A stretch of DNA of 64,000 nucleotides from Pseudomonas rhizophila (GCF_003033885.1 NZ_CP024081.1:4292507-4356506); one strand, 5' to 3'. Positions 1-9,210 are shown, counted from the first letter of the stretch. Notes: generated from the sequence alone by a model not told the origin. Program-made: numbers and translations.

Positions 1-871
1 CCTGTCCTGAAACGCTATTGAGTTTCGCCACCTGTGTGTCTGACAGCACGAGATCTGAGGCGGCAAAATTCTCTCTAAGATGAACTGGAGAAGAAGTTCC
101 CGCGATCACCAGAATATTTGGAGAGCGCTGCAGAAGCCATGCTAGTGCAACCTGCTTCGGAGTTGCTCCGACCTCTTCAGCCACTTGTGAAAGAAGCGAC
201 GATTGCAGGGGAGAAAAACCACCTAGTGGGAAAAATGGAACATAAGCCACTCCTTCCGCTGCTAGAGAGTCGATGAAATCGTCGTCATCTCGCTTGACCA
301 AATTGTACTGATTTTGGACGCAAACAATCTTCGCTACCGATTTGGCTTCTGCAAACTGTGTCGGAGTAACATTGCTCAGGCCAATATGACGGATCACACC
401 CTGATGCTGCAACTCGATGAGAGCTTGGAGCGGCTGTAAGACTGATCGATCATCCGGGCTATTAGGACCGCCGAGCCTTAGGTTGACGACATCGAGCGTT
501 TCGAGGCCGAGGCTGGCAAGGTTTTCATGCACGGCGCGCTTGAGTCCATCCGGCGTATGATCGGGCGTCCAAGACGCATCTTGACCGCGTACGAAACCGA
601 CCTTGGTTATGATCGTCAGGTCATCAGGATATGGCGACAGCGCTTCGCGGATTAGTTGGTTAGATGTACCGGGACCGTAGAATTCGGCCGTGTCGATGTG
701 ATTGGCGCCTATTGCTATTGCATCGCGCAACACTTCAAGAGCCGCTTCCCTATCACGCGGTGGCCCCCATACATGAGGGCCGGGCAATTGCATAGTTCCA
801 TAGCCCATACGCTTCAGACATAACGAAGTGCCAGCCGGAGTGAACGTGCCTCCGAGGTAAGAAGATTTCAT
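1..871 (-). CDS. Aldo/keto reductase (3' end outside window)
   Basis: Reading the minus strand from the ATG at 869-871 gives about 290 residues with no stop before the window edge. The protein is a typical NAD(P)H-dependent aldo/keto reductase: an early GYGTMQLPG segment, the catalytic-Asp/Tyr region HIDTAEFYG (about residues 69-77), the Lys of ITKVGF and a late HIGLSN strand. The family is usually 280-330 residues, so only a few C-terminal residues should be missing. It is divergent from the TetR gene at 1210, and an operator-like double palindrome lies between them, so TetR probably represses it. The substrate cannot be told from sequence. Confidence 0.85.
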   Translation of the reverse strand, partial: MKSSYLGGTFTPAGTSLCLKRMGYGTMQLPGPHVWGPPRDREAALEVLRDAIAIGANHIDTAEFYGPGTSNQLIREALSPYPDDLTIITKVGFVRGQDASWTPDHTPDGLKRAVHENLASLGLETLDVVNLRLGGPNSPDDRSVLQPLQALIELQHQGVIRHIGLSNVTPTQFAEAKSVAKIVCVQNQYNLVKRDDDDFIDSLAAEGVAYVPFFPLGGFSPLQSSLLSQVAEEVGATPKQVALAWLLQRSPNILVIAGTSSPVHLRENFAASDLVLSDTQVAKLNSVSGQ

Positions 872-1137
872 GAGATTCTCCTGAATATGGTTGGTAGTTT
901 CTAATTGAAAAGAACGATGATCTTGCACGGCTGATGACCGAACAACTGTTGATGCCACTCGGCGAGCGCGAGGAGAGAGTTTAGGGAGGTTGCCTGCTCG
1001 CGCACGTGTACTCCACCCTTGCCTGCGTGAGATGTAGGAAGGCACTTTCTGCGAGATGCTTCTTCGAAGCCATGAATGTTTTTGGCTCTCATAAGTGACT
1101 TCCAGCTTGGGTCTAGGCAGGCTTTGATGATAGATTC
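872..1137. other. Intergenic region, AKR to operator
   Basis: I see no convincing gene here. The open frame that crosses it on the minus strand is the antisense of tetR continued. It should contain the promoter and leader of the minus-strand reductase. No hairpin terminator was recognised. Confidence 0.4.
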
Positions 1138-1174
1138 TGCACCGAGTGCAAATAAATATATTGCACTCGGTGCA
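1138..1174. promoter_or_regulatory. Double palindromic operator between AKR and tetR
   Basis: A perfect 14-bp inverted repeat (TGCACCGAGTGCAA at 1138-1151 and its complement at 1161-1174) surrounds an AT-rich 9-bp spacer. Each arm is itself a palindrome of the form TGCAC-N3-GTGCA (1138-1150 and 1162-1174), with centres 24 bp apart. This looks like two TetR-dimer sites on roughly the same DNA face, 36 bp upstream of the tetR start. Autoregulation and control of the divergent reductase are inferred. Confidence 0.75.
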
Positions 1175-1209
1175 TTTTTGCAAGGCCTAGATATGCGGAG
1201 AGCGTTGCC

Positions 1210-1812
1210 ATGGAACCCGAGTTGAAACACAGAGATGGCGTTCGAGAAAAGAAACGCCGCGAGATGTACCGTCGTATCACCGACGTAGGTCTGACACTGT
1301 TCGCAGAGCATGGCTACGAGGCCACGACACTCGATGCGATTGCAGAAGCGTCGGGCATTGCACGTCGTACCTTCTTTCATTATTTCCGCTCTAAAGAAGA
1401 AATAATCTTGGCTTGGCAAAAGGCGCTGCCTGACGAGCTATATGCCGAAATATTGAAGCGGGGTGTAGATGCATCCCCAATCGCCACGACCCAAGCGGCT
1501 TTAATTGAGCTGGCAGCGAATATGCATCCGGATGTCGCGGTATTGATCGGTAGGATCGTCCAGTCCACTGAACAGCTTCAATCGGGTAATCAGGCCAAAT
1601 TTCTGCGAATGGAGCACGCCGCCTACGGAGCATTATGCGAGCTTTGGCCGGATGCTGCGAGACGGGTTGGGCTACATCTGGCAGCAATGGTTGGAGTCGG
1701 GTCTATGCGCCTTGCGATCGATGCTTGGGTTGCCGAAGGATGTCAGAGGCCCCTTAGAGAGTATCTCGAGGCGAACTTCAATTGCCTGAAAACTGAAGTA
1801 GGTGCTTGCTAG
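1210..1812 (+). CDS. TetR/AcrR-family transcriptional regulator
   Basis: A 200-residue protein. The N-terminal helix-turn-helix (about residues 20-66) has the family signature: TDVGLTLFAEHGYEATTLDAIAEASGIARRTFFHYFRSK with the conserved F-Y-F/HYF stretch. The C-terminal half is variable and would bind an effector. A GGAGAG Shine-Dalgarno lies 7 nt before the ATG. A double palindrome sits immediately upstream, so negative autoregulation is likely, together with control of the divergent aldo/keto reductase. The 3' end abuts an IS3-family element (7 bp between stop and IS end), but the reading frame appears complete. The ligand is unknown. Confidence 0.9.
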   Translation: MEPELKHRDGVREKKRREMYRRITDVGLTLFAEHGYEATTLDAIAEASGIARRTFFHYFRSKEEIILAWQKALPDELYAEILKRGVDASPIATTQAALIELAANMHPDVAVLIGRIVQSTEQLQSGNQAKFLRMEHAAYGALCELWPDAARRVGLHLAAMVGVGSMRLAIDAWVAEGCQRPLREYLEANFNCLKTEVGAC

Positions 1813-1850
1813 ATGGCATTGGACTGCCCCCCCGTAGACATTTTCCAGCC

Positions 1851-2760
1851 TCAAAGTGAGGCATTTTCGAAGGACTCAGGACTGACGCCGCCCAGGTGAC
1901 TGTGACGACGCGTTCGGTTATAGAATGCTTCAATAAAATCGAATACGTCGGCACGGGCCATGTCATGGGTATCTTAGATCCTCTTGCGTATGCGTTCTTT
2001 TTTCAGGCTGCTAAAAAAAGACTCCGCCACGGCATTGTCCCAGCAGTTTCCTCGGCGGCTCATACTCGGCTCTAGGTGGTTGGCCAAACAAAAACGTTTC
2101 CAGTCATCGCTGCCATATTGGCTCCCCTGATCCGAATGCACGATGACTCTGGCTCTGGGTTTACGGCGCAATACCGCAATGAGCAGTGCGTCCAGCGCCA
2201 GCTCCTTGCCCAGCGTTGGCTTCATTGACCAGCCAACCACCTTGCGAGCGTAGAGATCCAGTACGACGGCCAGATATAACCATCCCTGCCACGTTCGGAT
2301 GTAAGTGATATCAGTCACCCACACCTTACTAGGGGCATCGACAGTGAAGGCCCGGTTGAGTCGATTGGCGGCAATGATCGATGGCCTCCCTTTGATTGCG
2401 CGCGGGGCTTTATAGCCTCTGAGCGTCTTGATTTTATTGGTGCGCATCAATGCCGCAACACGGTGCTTGCCGCAACTTTCTCCAGCCTCGCGCAAGTCAG
2501 CAAACTCCCTGCGTGCGCCATGCACACCTCGACTGGCTGCATAGGAGTCGTGGATCAGCCCTAACAGCCGACCATTCTCATTTTCTCGATCAGAAACAGG
2601 CTTGTGTAGCCATCGATAGAACCCGGCACGAGCAACTTGCAAAACCCGACACAGCGTAGTGATTGCGTATTGGAGTCGATGCTCGTTCATAAAGCGGTAT
2701 TTCACTCGGGTTCCCTGGCGAAGTACCGCGCTGCTTTTTTTAATATGTCGCGTTCTTCTT
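1851..2760 (-). pseudogene. IS3-family transposase OrfB, interrupted by an in-frame stop
   Basis: This is the integrase-core (DDE) part of the transposase. Motifs in order: HTH-like YRFMNEHRLQYAI, the first catalytic Asp in VWVTDITYI, the second in VIVHSDQGSQY, and the Glu in DNAVAESFFSSLKKE. After ERIRKRI there is a TAA (1974-1976). The same frame continues through DTHDMARADVFDFIEAFYN and RTRRHSHLGGVSPESFE to a natural stop at 1851-1853. The family normally has Tyr at the stop position, so a single base change (TAT/TAC to TAA) removed the last ~40 residues. The element probably needs a transposase supplied in trans. Confidence 0.85.
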
Positions 2761-2986
2761 CCAAGCGTCGCATTTGGGCTCGCAGTCGCAAAATTTTGCT
2801 TTTGGCTTCGAGCAGCTTGCTGGCCTGTTTCTCGGTTTTGTCGGGCGTTACGGCTTTGACCCATTTGTAGAGGCTGTGGGTCGAAACGCCGAGGTGCTCG
2901 GCTGTTTCCGCAACGGAGCATCCGCGTTCAAAGACTTGCCTGACGGCTTCTGCCTTGAATTCCAGCGTGAATCGTTGGGTGCTCAT
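2702..2986 (-). CDS. IS3-family transposase OrfA
   Basis: A protein of about 94 residues starting MSTQRFTLEFKAEAV, chosen because GGAGGA lies 5 nt before this ATG; an upstream in-frame ATG at 3010 has no such site. It has the HTH of the IS3/IS911 OrfA family (CSVAETAEHLGVSTHSLYKW), followed by a leucine-zipper-like coiled coil (ILRLRAQMRRLEEERDILKK). A run of seven A followed by G near 2735-2742 (minus strand) overlaps the orfB frame. It fits the usual -1 frameshift that makes the OrfAB fusion transposase. Confidence 0.88.
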   Translation of the reverse strand: MSTQRFTLEFKAEAVRQVFERGCSVAETAEHLGVSTHSLYKWVKAVTPDKTEKQASKLLEAKSKILRLRAQMRRLEEERDILKKAARYFAREPE

Positions 2987-3064
2987 AAACTTCCTCCTAT
3001 GCTCAAGCATAGGCTGGAGATGTCCACGATGCCGGTGGCAGTCCAGTTTAAGGCAAAGAGGTGT

Positions 3065-3208
3065 TTACATAACCCGAGGCGATTCAGACTGAGCGATGGC
3101 CACCACCAGTATTCCTGCCGCAACCAGGCGAAGCGCCAAGAAGGTGTTACGGTGCTTCATCCACTGCATGGTCTGTTGGCGCGGCTGAATGACGTGTCGG
3201 TTGAGCAC
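3065..3208 (-). CDS. Possible 47-residue membrane peptide
   Basis: From a GTG at 3206-3208 the minus strand encodes 47 residues with one hydrophobic helix (FLALRLVAAGILVVAIA) between a basic N-terminus and a short polar tail, ending 19 bp before the IS3 element. Composition resembles a small single-pass inner-membrane protein, and it lies just downstream of the MoaF-like gene on the same strand. I recognise no family. It could be a remnant of a longer gene removed by the insertion. Confidence 0.3.
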   Translation of the reverse strand: MLNRHVIQPRQQTMQWMKHRNTFLALRLVAAGILVVAIAQSESPRVM

Positions 3209-3280
3209 GGATAGCCACCTGTGCGAGGGGGGCTCCCTCGTACAGGTTCAAGTGGGCATTTGTGCCTGGAAGTCGTACAT

Positions 3281-3950
3281 TCAAAATGAAGCAGGGTACG
3301 CCGTCTCGTTCAGTACCGTCGCCTTCGAACCAAAGGTGAGGTGGATCAGCTTTTCAGGCTTTGGGTCCCAGCAAAAGAAGCGTCCGACGGAACGCATTTG
3401 CGCAAGGTCCACGACAATGACTGATTCCACCGGCATGACCGTTTCGGTCCAGAACAGCACGTAAAGGTCATCGGCAACGTCGAAATAAGCGCCACGCTCG
3501 ACATCCGCCATGCCTTTTTCCGCACCGTTCACGCAGTGCCAGGCCATGGTTTGCGCGCCGAGATAGACGTGTTCATACCAATCGTCCGCGCTGTAGCGGT
3601 ACAGCACGCGCTTACCTACCAGGCTGGATGCCTGGATAATGGGTGCCCCACCTTGCTTGCCATCGACCACGGCGGTCATGAAATCGGTACGGGTGCGTTT
3701 TTCATTCCCTCGATGGTAAAAGGCAGAGACTGCCGCCAACACGTCGCCAGTCTCGTATTTCCACACTAGGGTGGCCGACTCCTGGTGTTCGGGTTTCAGG
3801 AATTCGACGACAAAGATGCCGGGCCGTACCTCCACCGCTTCGAACAACGCAGCAGTCTCTTCCGGTTGCAGAAGACAAGAAGGATTTCGTCCTCTCACTT
3901 CATACTGTTCATGACGGTTTTGGCGCCATAGGTCACCATTCTGCGCGGGC
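3281..3950 (-). pseudogene. moaF: MoaF-like protein, N-terminal region degraded
   Basis: The C-terminal ~190 residues read like MoaF, a lipocalin-like protein named for molybdenum-cofactor gene neighbourhoods: AVEVRPGIFVVEFLKPEHQ, DDWYEHVYLGAQTMAWHCV, RGAYFDVADDLYVLFWTET, PVESVIVVDL, GRFFCWDPK. MoaF is normally about 260 residues with two related halves. Here the residues before the first motif (encoded upstream to about 4057) do not look like the N-terminal half, and the surrounding DNA is scrambled, so the 5' part seems lost. No clear ribosome-binding site marks a start. Function is uncertain even in intact family members. Confidence 0.6.
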
Positions 3951-4717
3951 ATTGCATGCGGCTCGCTGATTGGAAGTCGCGATTTGACCAAGGCACAGTT
4001 GACTGCAAAAGAGGCCGACGGGGCACAGGGCGTGCTCATTGACCCGACCGTAGACAACCTGGGTCTGAATGATCATCCGGTCAGTGGCGTGGCGCTGTTC
4101 TACATGGATCACGCCTTCGCCGGGCTGCGTTTCGCGCAACAGCGCAAGGTCTGCTCCTGAGCATTTCTTCTGGCGTTTTAGAAATGCGCCGCAAATCGCC
4201 CGTTACATTCACCAGCCTGACGCGTCGACCATCGTCCTCGGTTATGAGTGGATGGTCGGCGCGACGATGGTGGCGACGCTGCACATTGCCGGGGCATTTG
4301 GCCGGGTGGACGAGCGTTGGTCGACGAGCAGGACGGTGGCGGGCCGACGGTGGCCAAGGATTTCGAACACCTGAACAAGATTCTGCCCGCTGCCCTTACA
4401 CGGCGCGATGGCAAGTATGTCTGGCATGAAGGGGAGGATGCCAAGGTCAGCTTCCGTGCGGCGGACGGTGGAGGCTGGCCGCACTCAAATCGCATAAGGA
4501 CTATGCTTGTTTTAGCTTTTGATAGCTGCTGAAAACAAATCCAGAATCAAGTCCTGTCCTGCTTCAGGTATAGACGAAACCCTTATACTTCAATGAGTCG
4601 GACACCAGATACGAGTCTCGTTTCCCGCTCAAAATATTGCGCTACAGTGGTAAGCGGATGGCGAATACACCTACCGAACTCCAGCATTAAGGGCGATGGT
4701 GTCCGCGTATTTTTGAT
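3951..4717. other. Decayed DNA with coding-like fragments
   Basis: No intact gene is visible. The plus strand holds short stretches that look formerly coding but break between frames: one ending GVALFYMDHAFAGLRFAQQ near 4137, one with QPDASTIVLGYEWMVGATM (about 4210-4290), and one with GPTVAKDFEHLNKILPAAL (about 4350-4480). I cannot assign them to a family. The stretch also contains the left copy of the tRNA-Gly-like repeat (4587-4634). Confidence 0.4.
4587..4634 (+). repeat. Left copy of tRNA-Gly 3'-end-like direct repeat (putative att scar)
   Basis: The segment contains CGAGTCTCGTTTCCCGCTC (4612-4630), which matches the 3' end of bacterial tRNA-Gly(GCC), as known from the E. coli glyV product ending ...CGAGTCTCGTTTCCCGCTCCA. 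About 25 bp upstream (TTCAATGAGTCGGACACCAGATA) is not tRNA but is shared, with a few mismatches, with the copy at 33438-33485. A repeated tRNA terminus is a usual scar of site-specific integration of islands. No complete tRNA or integrase is visible. Confidence 0.5.
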
Positions 4718-6116
4718 CTGACCTACGAGATCGCACAGCTCAAGCGTTTGAAGTTTGCCAAGCGCAGTGAGCAGATGAGTCCTGAGCAGGCCAGCATGCT
4801 CGATGACCTGACCGATACTGATATTGCGGCGATTGAGGCCGAGCTTCAGGCGTTGCAAATAGCACCAGCGGCGACCGAGAAAAAGCAAAAGCCCAAGCGC
4901 ACGGCATTGCCGGCAGAATTCCCGCGCTCGTTGATCCATCACGAACCGGACAACACTCACTGCCCATGCGGCTGCGCACTGAAGCGCATCGGTGAAGATG
5001 TCAGCGATAAGCTGGACTACACGCCTGGACGTGTTCACCGTTGAGCGCCATGTTCGTGGCAGGTGGGTTTGCGATGACTGCGAACGCTAATCCAGGTGCC
5101 GGTACCTGCGCACCTCATCGACAAGGGCATCCCGACTGCCGGATTACTTGAGCACGTCATGATTGCGAAGTTCGCTGATCATCTTCCGCTTTACCGTCAG
5201 GAATCAATTTTCGGTCGAGCTGGCTTGGCGATTCCACGTTCGACGTTGGCCCAATGGGTTGGCATGACGGGCGAGCAGTTACAGCCCTTGGTCGATGCCT
5301 TGCGTGACGTAGTGATCGGGCAACAGGTCGTGCACGCAGATGAAACACCCGTGCAAATGCTCTCTCCGGGCTCGAAGACAACCACCGCTCTTATGTTTGG
5401 GCGTACGCCATCAGCCAGTTCTGCGAAACAGCCGCTGTCGTTTATGACCTCAGCCCCAGTCGTGCCGGTGAACATGCTCGTTACTTCCTGCAAGGCTGGA
5501 AAGGAAAGTTGGTTTGCGACGATTTTGCCGTTTATAAGGCCAGCATCGAACTCGGCGTGACCGAGATCGGCTGCATTGCCCACGCCCGGCGCAAGTTCTT
5601 CGAGTTGCACGCAACAAACAAGAGCCAGATCGCTGAGCAGGCGCTGCGCTACATCCAGTTGTTGTACGAAATCGAGAGCGAAGTGCGTGACCTGGAGCCC
5701 GATTTACGATGCCGGATACGGCAAGAAAAAGCCGCACCGGTGATGAATAGGTTGCATGCCTGGATAATTGCCCAGCGTGAACTTGTGCCCGAAGGTTAGG
5801 CCATCAGCAAAGCTCTCGATTACAGCCTCAAACGCTGGGCAGCGCTGTCGCGCTACCTCAATGACGGGCCGTACCCATTGATAATAATTGCGCGGAGAAT
5901 CAGATCCCACCATGGGCTCTTGGCCGCAAGAACTGGCTCTTCGCCTGATCGCTACGCAGCGGAAAACGGGTTGCGGCGATCATTAGCTTGATCCAGTCGG
6001 CGCGGCTCAACGGGCATGACCCGTACGCCTATCTAAAGGATGTTCTCACGCGCCTGCCGACGCAGCAGGCCAGTGAGATTTCCGACTTGCTACCGCACAG
6101 ATGGACGCGAGCGTAA
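4718..6116 (+). pseudogene. IS66-family transposase (TnpC) remnant, several frameshifts
   Basis: Successive pieces in different frames together resemble an IS66 TnpC: YEIAQLKRLKFAKRSEQMSP (about 4718-4790), the zinc-finger-like CPCGCALKRIGEDVSDKLDY (4960-5020), IPTAGLLEHVMIAKFADHLPLYRQE (5128-5200), QVVHADETPVQML (about 5320-5360), GWKGKLVCDDFAVYKASIELGVTEIGCIAHARRKF (5490-5600), and a C-terminal LIQSARLNGHDPYAYLKDVLTRLPTQ ending with TAA at 6114-6116. At least three frame changes and in-frame stops make it non-functional. The N-terminus and the accompanying tnpA/tnpB genes are missing. Confidence 0.85.
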
Positions 6117-6232
6117 TAAAAAGCTTAAGCGCTACGCGGCAAGCTCAACGTAGCTAGACTCCCCACCTCCAGTCGCGCCCGACAACCAACCCCATACGAA
6201 CATCAGAGTGGTACGTCCTCCGTGATCAACGC

Positions 6233-6568
6233 CTACATTGCCACGAGACCAGCCAGCAAGAATCTCACACGGTGTTGCGCACGCAGCAGCGCATCCGCAG
6301 GATGCAATGCTGGCCCAGGCTGAACATCCTCAACATATTCACAGATTGCAACGCTTTCGAATAGAACGAACTCACGCCCGTTACCGTGTAAAACCTAGAG
6401 CAGCGGAACCTTGGCCGTTGGAGACAAAGCGAGGAACCAGTCTGGCTTGTCGCGAAGATCAACATGGATTCGCTCGAAAGAAATCCCTTTTTCGTTCAAA
6501 ACAATGGCGACACGCTGAACGAAAGGGCATAGAGGGTGGCTGACGAGTGTCAATTGCGTTTGTGGCAT
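6233..6568 (-). pseudogene. Glutathione S-transferase fragment with in-frame amber stop
   Basis: Starting at the ATG at 6566-6568 (AGGGAG upstream), the protein begins MPQTQLTLVSHPLCPFVQRV, a thioredoxin-fold GST N-domain with the usual ...PTAKVPLL segment. A TAG follows at 6395-6397, but the same frame continues VLHGNGREFVLFESVAICEYVED and PGPALHPADALLRAQHR, which is the rest of the GST N-domain and the start of the helical C-domain. So a sense codon became TAG, and the C-domain was lost about 6270 to rearranged DNA. A short GST stub could be translated but would be inactive. Confidence 0.8.
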
Positions 6569-6730
6569 TGGAATGCTCCCTGTAAACATGAAGCCCACCC
6601 CACGCATGGCGGGGCGAGCGCATGGCGGTTGATTTACCCGTGTGTCTTCGAAAAATCCTGCCGAGGGTGATAGCTCAAAGACTGGCAGAAGAAGTCGGCA
6701 TGAGAGTGCTCCTTCAGGTGCCGTCTGCAA

Positions 6731-7483
6731 TCAGCCGTTCAGCGTGCGGCCGCCGTCAACGATAATTTCGGAGCCGACCGTCCATCGGGACTCGTCGGAA
6801 GCTAGGTACAGCACTGCTTTGGCCACTTCCTCCGGCGTGCCGAAGCGGCCGAATGGAATGGTTGCGGCAATGTCCTTGTTGACCTGGTCGCGGTAGGCAT
6901 CGGGGATGCCGAGCTTGTCGTACAGCGGCGTTTCAACCGGGCCAGGACTGACGGTGTTGACGCGAATCCCGCGTCCGAGCAGTTCGCTTGAAAGCGTCTT
7001 CGACATGTTCAGAAATGCAGCCTTGGTCGCGGCATATACCGACGAATTCGCCGCGCCGACGTGCGCGTTGATCGACGTATTGAGCACCACCGATGTGGGG
7101 TTCGCGAAGACAGGCAACAGCGCCTGGATCAGGAAATAGGGTCCCTTGACGTTGATGTCGAACGAGCGATCGAACATTTCTTCCGTCCACGCTTCGATCG
7201 GCGCCCAAACGGATACGCCAGCGTTGAGAAAGGCGATATCAAGCTGATCATAGTGAGCCTGGACGGCTTGCGCCAACTCCTTCTGAGCGGCCACGTTGGC
7301 TGAATCGGCACGCAGCACAAGAGCCTCGTCGCCAAGTTCCGCCTTGGCCTTCGCTATGGAATCTGGATTGACGCCGGTGACGATAACGCGTGCGCCTTCG
7401 GCGAGGAACTGCTTGGCTGTTTCGAGGCCAATGCCACTGGTGCCGCCGGTGATGAGAGTGCGTTTGCCTTGCAAGCGGGACAT
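6731..7483 (-). CDS. SDR-family NAD(P)-dependent oxidoreductase
   Basis: A classical short-chain dehydrogenase/reductase of 250 residues. The nucleotide-binding TGGTSGIG is at about residues 12-19, NAG is in AFLNAGVS (about 88), catalytic Ser is in NTSINAHVG (about 138), the YAATK Tyr-Lys pair is near 151-155, and PGPVETPLY follows. A GAGAAC site precedes the ATG. The gene is divergent from a LysR regulator with a 145-bp intergenic region, the usual arrangement for LysR-controlled oxidoreductases. The dead GST gene lies immediately downstream. The substrate is unknown. Confidence 0.92.
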   Translation of the reverse strand: MSRLQGKRTLITGGTSGIGLETAKQFLAEGARVIVTGVNPDSIAKAKAELGDEALVLRADSANVAAQKELAQAVQAHYDQLDIAFLNAGVSVWAPIEAWTEEMFDRSFDINVKGPYFLIQALLPVFANPTSVVLNTSINAHVGAANSSVYAATKAAFLNMSKTLSSELLGRGIRVNTVSPGPVETPLYDKLGIPDAYRDQVNKDIAATIPFGRFGTPEEVAKAVLYLASDESRWTVGSEIIVDGGRTLNG

Positions 7484-7628
7484 AAAAGTTCTCCTGTAGA
7501 TAATCTCATGATCAACCAGCGCTGGCTGACCTGGTGCGAGGAGAACTATGTACTCATGCTTGAAAATCCTTAAGATGGCTTTTTTGTATATGATTCATGC
7601 TTCAAATACATGAGTGAGTGACTGAACT

Positions 7629-8540
7629 TTGGACCGGTTTCTTGTGATGACGTGCTTCGCGCGTGCGGTGGAGACGGGTAGCTTCTCTGCTGCCGGTCGC
7701 GACTTGGGCTTGGGGCAGCCGAATGTCAGCCGCTACGTGGCGGCACTGGAGGAGCATCTACAAACTCGACTGCTGCACCGGTCAACGCGCAAGCTTGCCC
7801 TCACTCCAGAGGGGGAACGCTACTATGCGGAAGTCCGGCGCATCCTTGACGCCGTGGAGGAGTCAGAATCGTCCTTCAGGGAGAACGTCGATCCGTCTGG
7901 CGTGTTGCGCGTCGCCTGCCCGACCGCGCTGGCCCATGCATTCGTGTTGCCGCATGTTCCCGCCTTCCTGGAGCGCTATCCAGGATTGATGCTGGATCTC
8001 CAGATCAATGATCGATATGTAAGTCTGGTCGATGAGGGAGCTGAACTGGCGATTCGGATCGGCCATTTGGAAGACAGCGCACTGCGCGCGCGGCGCATCG
8101 GTCTGTTGGAGCGCGTGTTCGTAGCCAGCAAGGGCTATCTCGCTAAACGCGGCGTCCCCGTCACGCCCAATGATCTACGCGGCCACGATTGCGTGATCTA
8201 CACCCTGCTGTCGTCAGGTGCCACATGGCGCTTCCGGGATACCGAAGTTCCGGTATCCGGCAGGCTCCGGGTTAACTCCCCTGAGGCCGTACGCGGATCT
8301 GTAAATGCGGGACTAGGGATCGGACATGGGCCGGAATGGCTTTTCGAGGAAGGGCTCAAGAACGGCAATTTGCAATTGCTGCTGACGGGACACACTGCCC
8401 CTCCGGTCCCGGTTCAAATCGTCTATGTTGCAAACAGACTGCTTCCGACGCGGGCCGTCGTATTCATGGATTTTATCGCAGAAGTGTTTTCAAAGGTTCC
8501 TGCACTCAACGCCCGCCATGAGTTGCCTCTTGTACGATAA
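7629..8540 (+). CDS. LysR-family transcriptional regulator
   Basis: A 303-residue protein with the N-terminal winged helix (about 1-60: FARAVETGSFSAAGRDLGLGQPNVSRYVAALEEHL), which matches the CrgA/AaeR-like subgroup starting MDRFL. The effector-binding fold follows (SGVLRVACPTALAHAFVLP onward). A TTG start is chosen because it gives the conserved MDRFL beginning; the next ATG would cut into the HTH. The divergent SDR gene is the likely target. Two near-identical CATGCTTSAAA blocks at 7555 and 7596, 41 bp apart, are possible binding sites but do not show the canonical T-N11-A dyad clearly. Confidence 0.9.
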   Translation: MDRFLVMTCFARAVETGSFSAAGRDLGLGQPNVSRYVAALEEHLQTRLLHRSTRKLALTPEGERYYAEVRRILDAVEESESSFRENVDPSGVLRVACPTALAHAFVLPHVPAFLERYPGLMLDLQINDRYVSLVDEGAELAIRIGHLEDSALRARRIGLLERVFVASKGYLAKRGVPVTPNDLRGHDCVIYTLLSSGATWRFRDTEVPVSGRLRVNSPEAVRGSVNAGLGIGHGPEWLFEEGLKNGNLQLLLTGHTAPPVPVQIVYVANRLLPTRAVVFMDFIAEVFSKVPALNARHELPLVR

Positions 8541-8967
8541 GGCTATTATGAGGGAGTGCTTGAAAGGGATCGGCGCCGATTGGCAAACCAGTAAGCCATG
8601 GCGTCGCACGGCGGGCGATGCGCGCCTTCTGGACGACAATGACAGTCCGAAGATTTCATTGCGCATCAACACCCGTGAATTGGCACAAGCGCTATACAGA
8701 ATAAAGTCGTTGCTGCTCTGTTAGTCATTCAATACGCGGACAGCATCGTCCTTAATGCTAGAGTTAGGAAGGTGTGTTCCCAGAACGCTTACGCTATGAG
8801 TGCAACTTCTTGGTCCTGACCTTGAATAAGTTGACCCACATCACACCTCCGGGCCTGAGGGGCACAAAAAGTTGGCCGATGAGCAGCCCCCACGGGCCCC
8901 TAACCCAAAGCCGTCATCTGCACAGTGGAAGTGTTGAGGTCGTTCGGCTGTTTTGGCTTTGACAGTA
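8541..8967. other. Intergenic region, no gene recognised
   Basis: Short open frames here have no coding character that I recognise and no convincing ribosome-binding sites. It separates the LysR gene from the convergent thioredoxin-like gene. No clear terminator hairpin was found by eye. Confidence 0.4.
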
Positions 8968-9210
8968 TCATTGCGCAGTCGAAATCCAGCCTTGGATATC
9001 CGCAACAGTCGGAATCTTCCCGCTGCTTACAACCTTCTCATTGATCACCAGAGCCGGCGTGGCGAGGATGTCATACGTTACCATCTTGCCCATGTCGGTG
9101 ATCTTTTCGAATTCGGCTTGAATATTTAGATTCAGCGTGGCTTGACGGGCTACAGCCTCAAGCTTCTTGCAGTTGGCGCACCCTGAACCGAGAGTTTTGA
9201 TATTCAGCAT
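8968..9210 (-). CDS. Small thioredoxin-fold redox protein (CxxC)
   Basis: An 80-residue protein, MLNIKTLGSGCANCKKL..., with an N-terminal beta strand followed by a C-A-N-C redox pair at residues 11-14 and a cis-Pro region ILATPALVINEKVV. This is the redox-active disulphide/TM0996-type family, which usually sits next to an UPF0718 permease, as here: the permease is 22 bp upstream on the same strand. The pair may handle metal, arsenic-related or thiol chemistry, but the role is not settled. GGGAGC precedes the start. Confidence 0.85.
   Translation of the reverse strand: MLNIKTLGSGCANCKKLEAVARQATLNLNIQAEFEKITDMGKMVTYDILATPALVINEKVVSSGKIPTVADIQGWISTAQ

Larger units (their letters stand above)
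1820..3045 (-). mobile_element. IS3-family insertion sequence, about 1.23 kb
   Basis: The ends are recognisable: TGGACTGCC at 1820-1828 and its complement ending at 3045, with further partial matches (a GTAGACAT/GTGGACAT block and TTCCAGCC/TCTCCAGCC), giving imperfect terminal inverted repeats of about 30 bp. Inside are overlapping orfA and orfB on the minus strand with a slippery A-run at the overlap. I could not see a target-site duplication: the flanks are ...GGCAT on the left and GTTTAAGG on the right. orfB has an in-frame stop, so this copy is probably not autonomous. Confidence 0.85.

Noticed and set aside
901..1419. 172-codon open frame on the minus strand over the AKR-tetR intergenic region
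   Set aside because: It overlaps the tetR start and the operator in antisense, has no ribosome site and shows no family resemblance.
5197..5610. Minus-strand open frames across the IS66 remnant
   Set aside because: They mirror the former transposase coding strand; the plus-strand fragments match IS66 and the minus ones match nothing.
8774..8962. 62-codon frame after the LysR gene
   Set aside because: No ribosome-binding site and composition unlike coding DNA; treated as intergenic.
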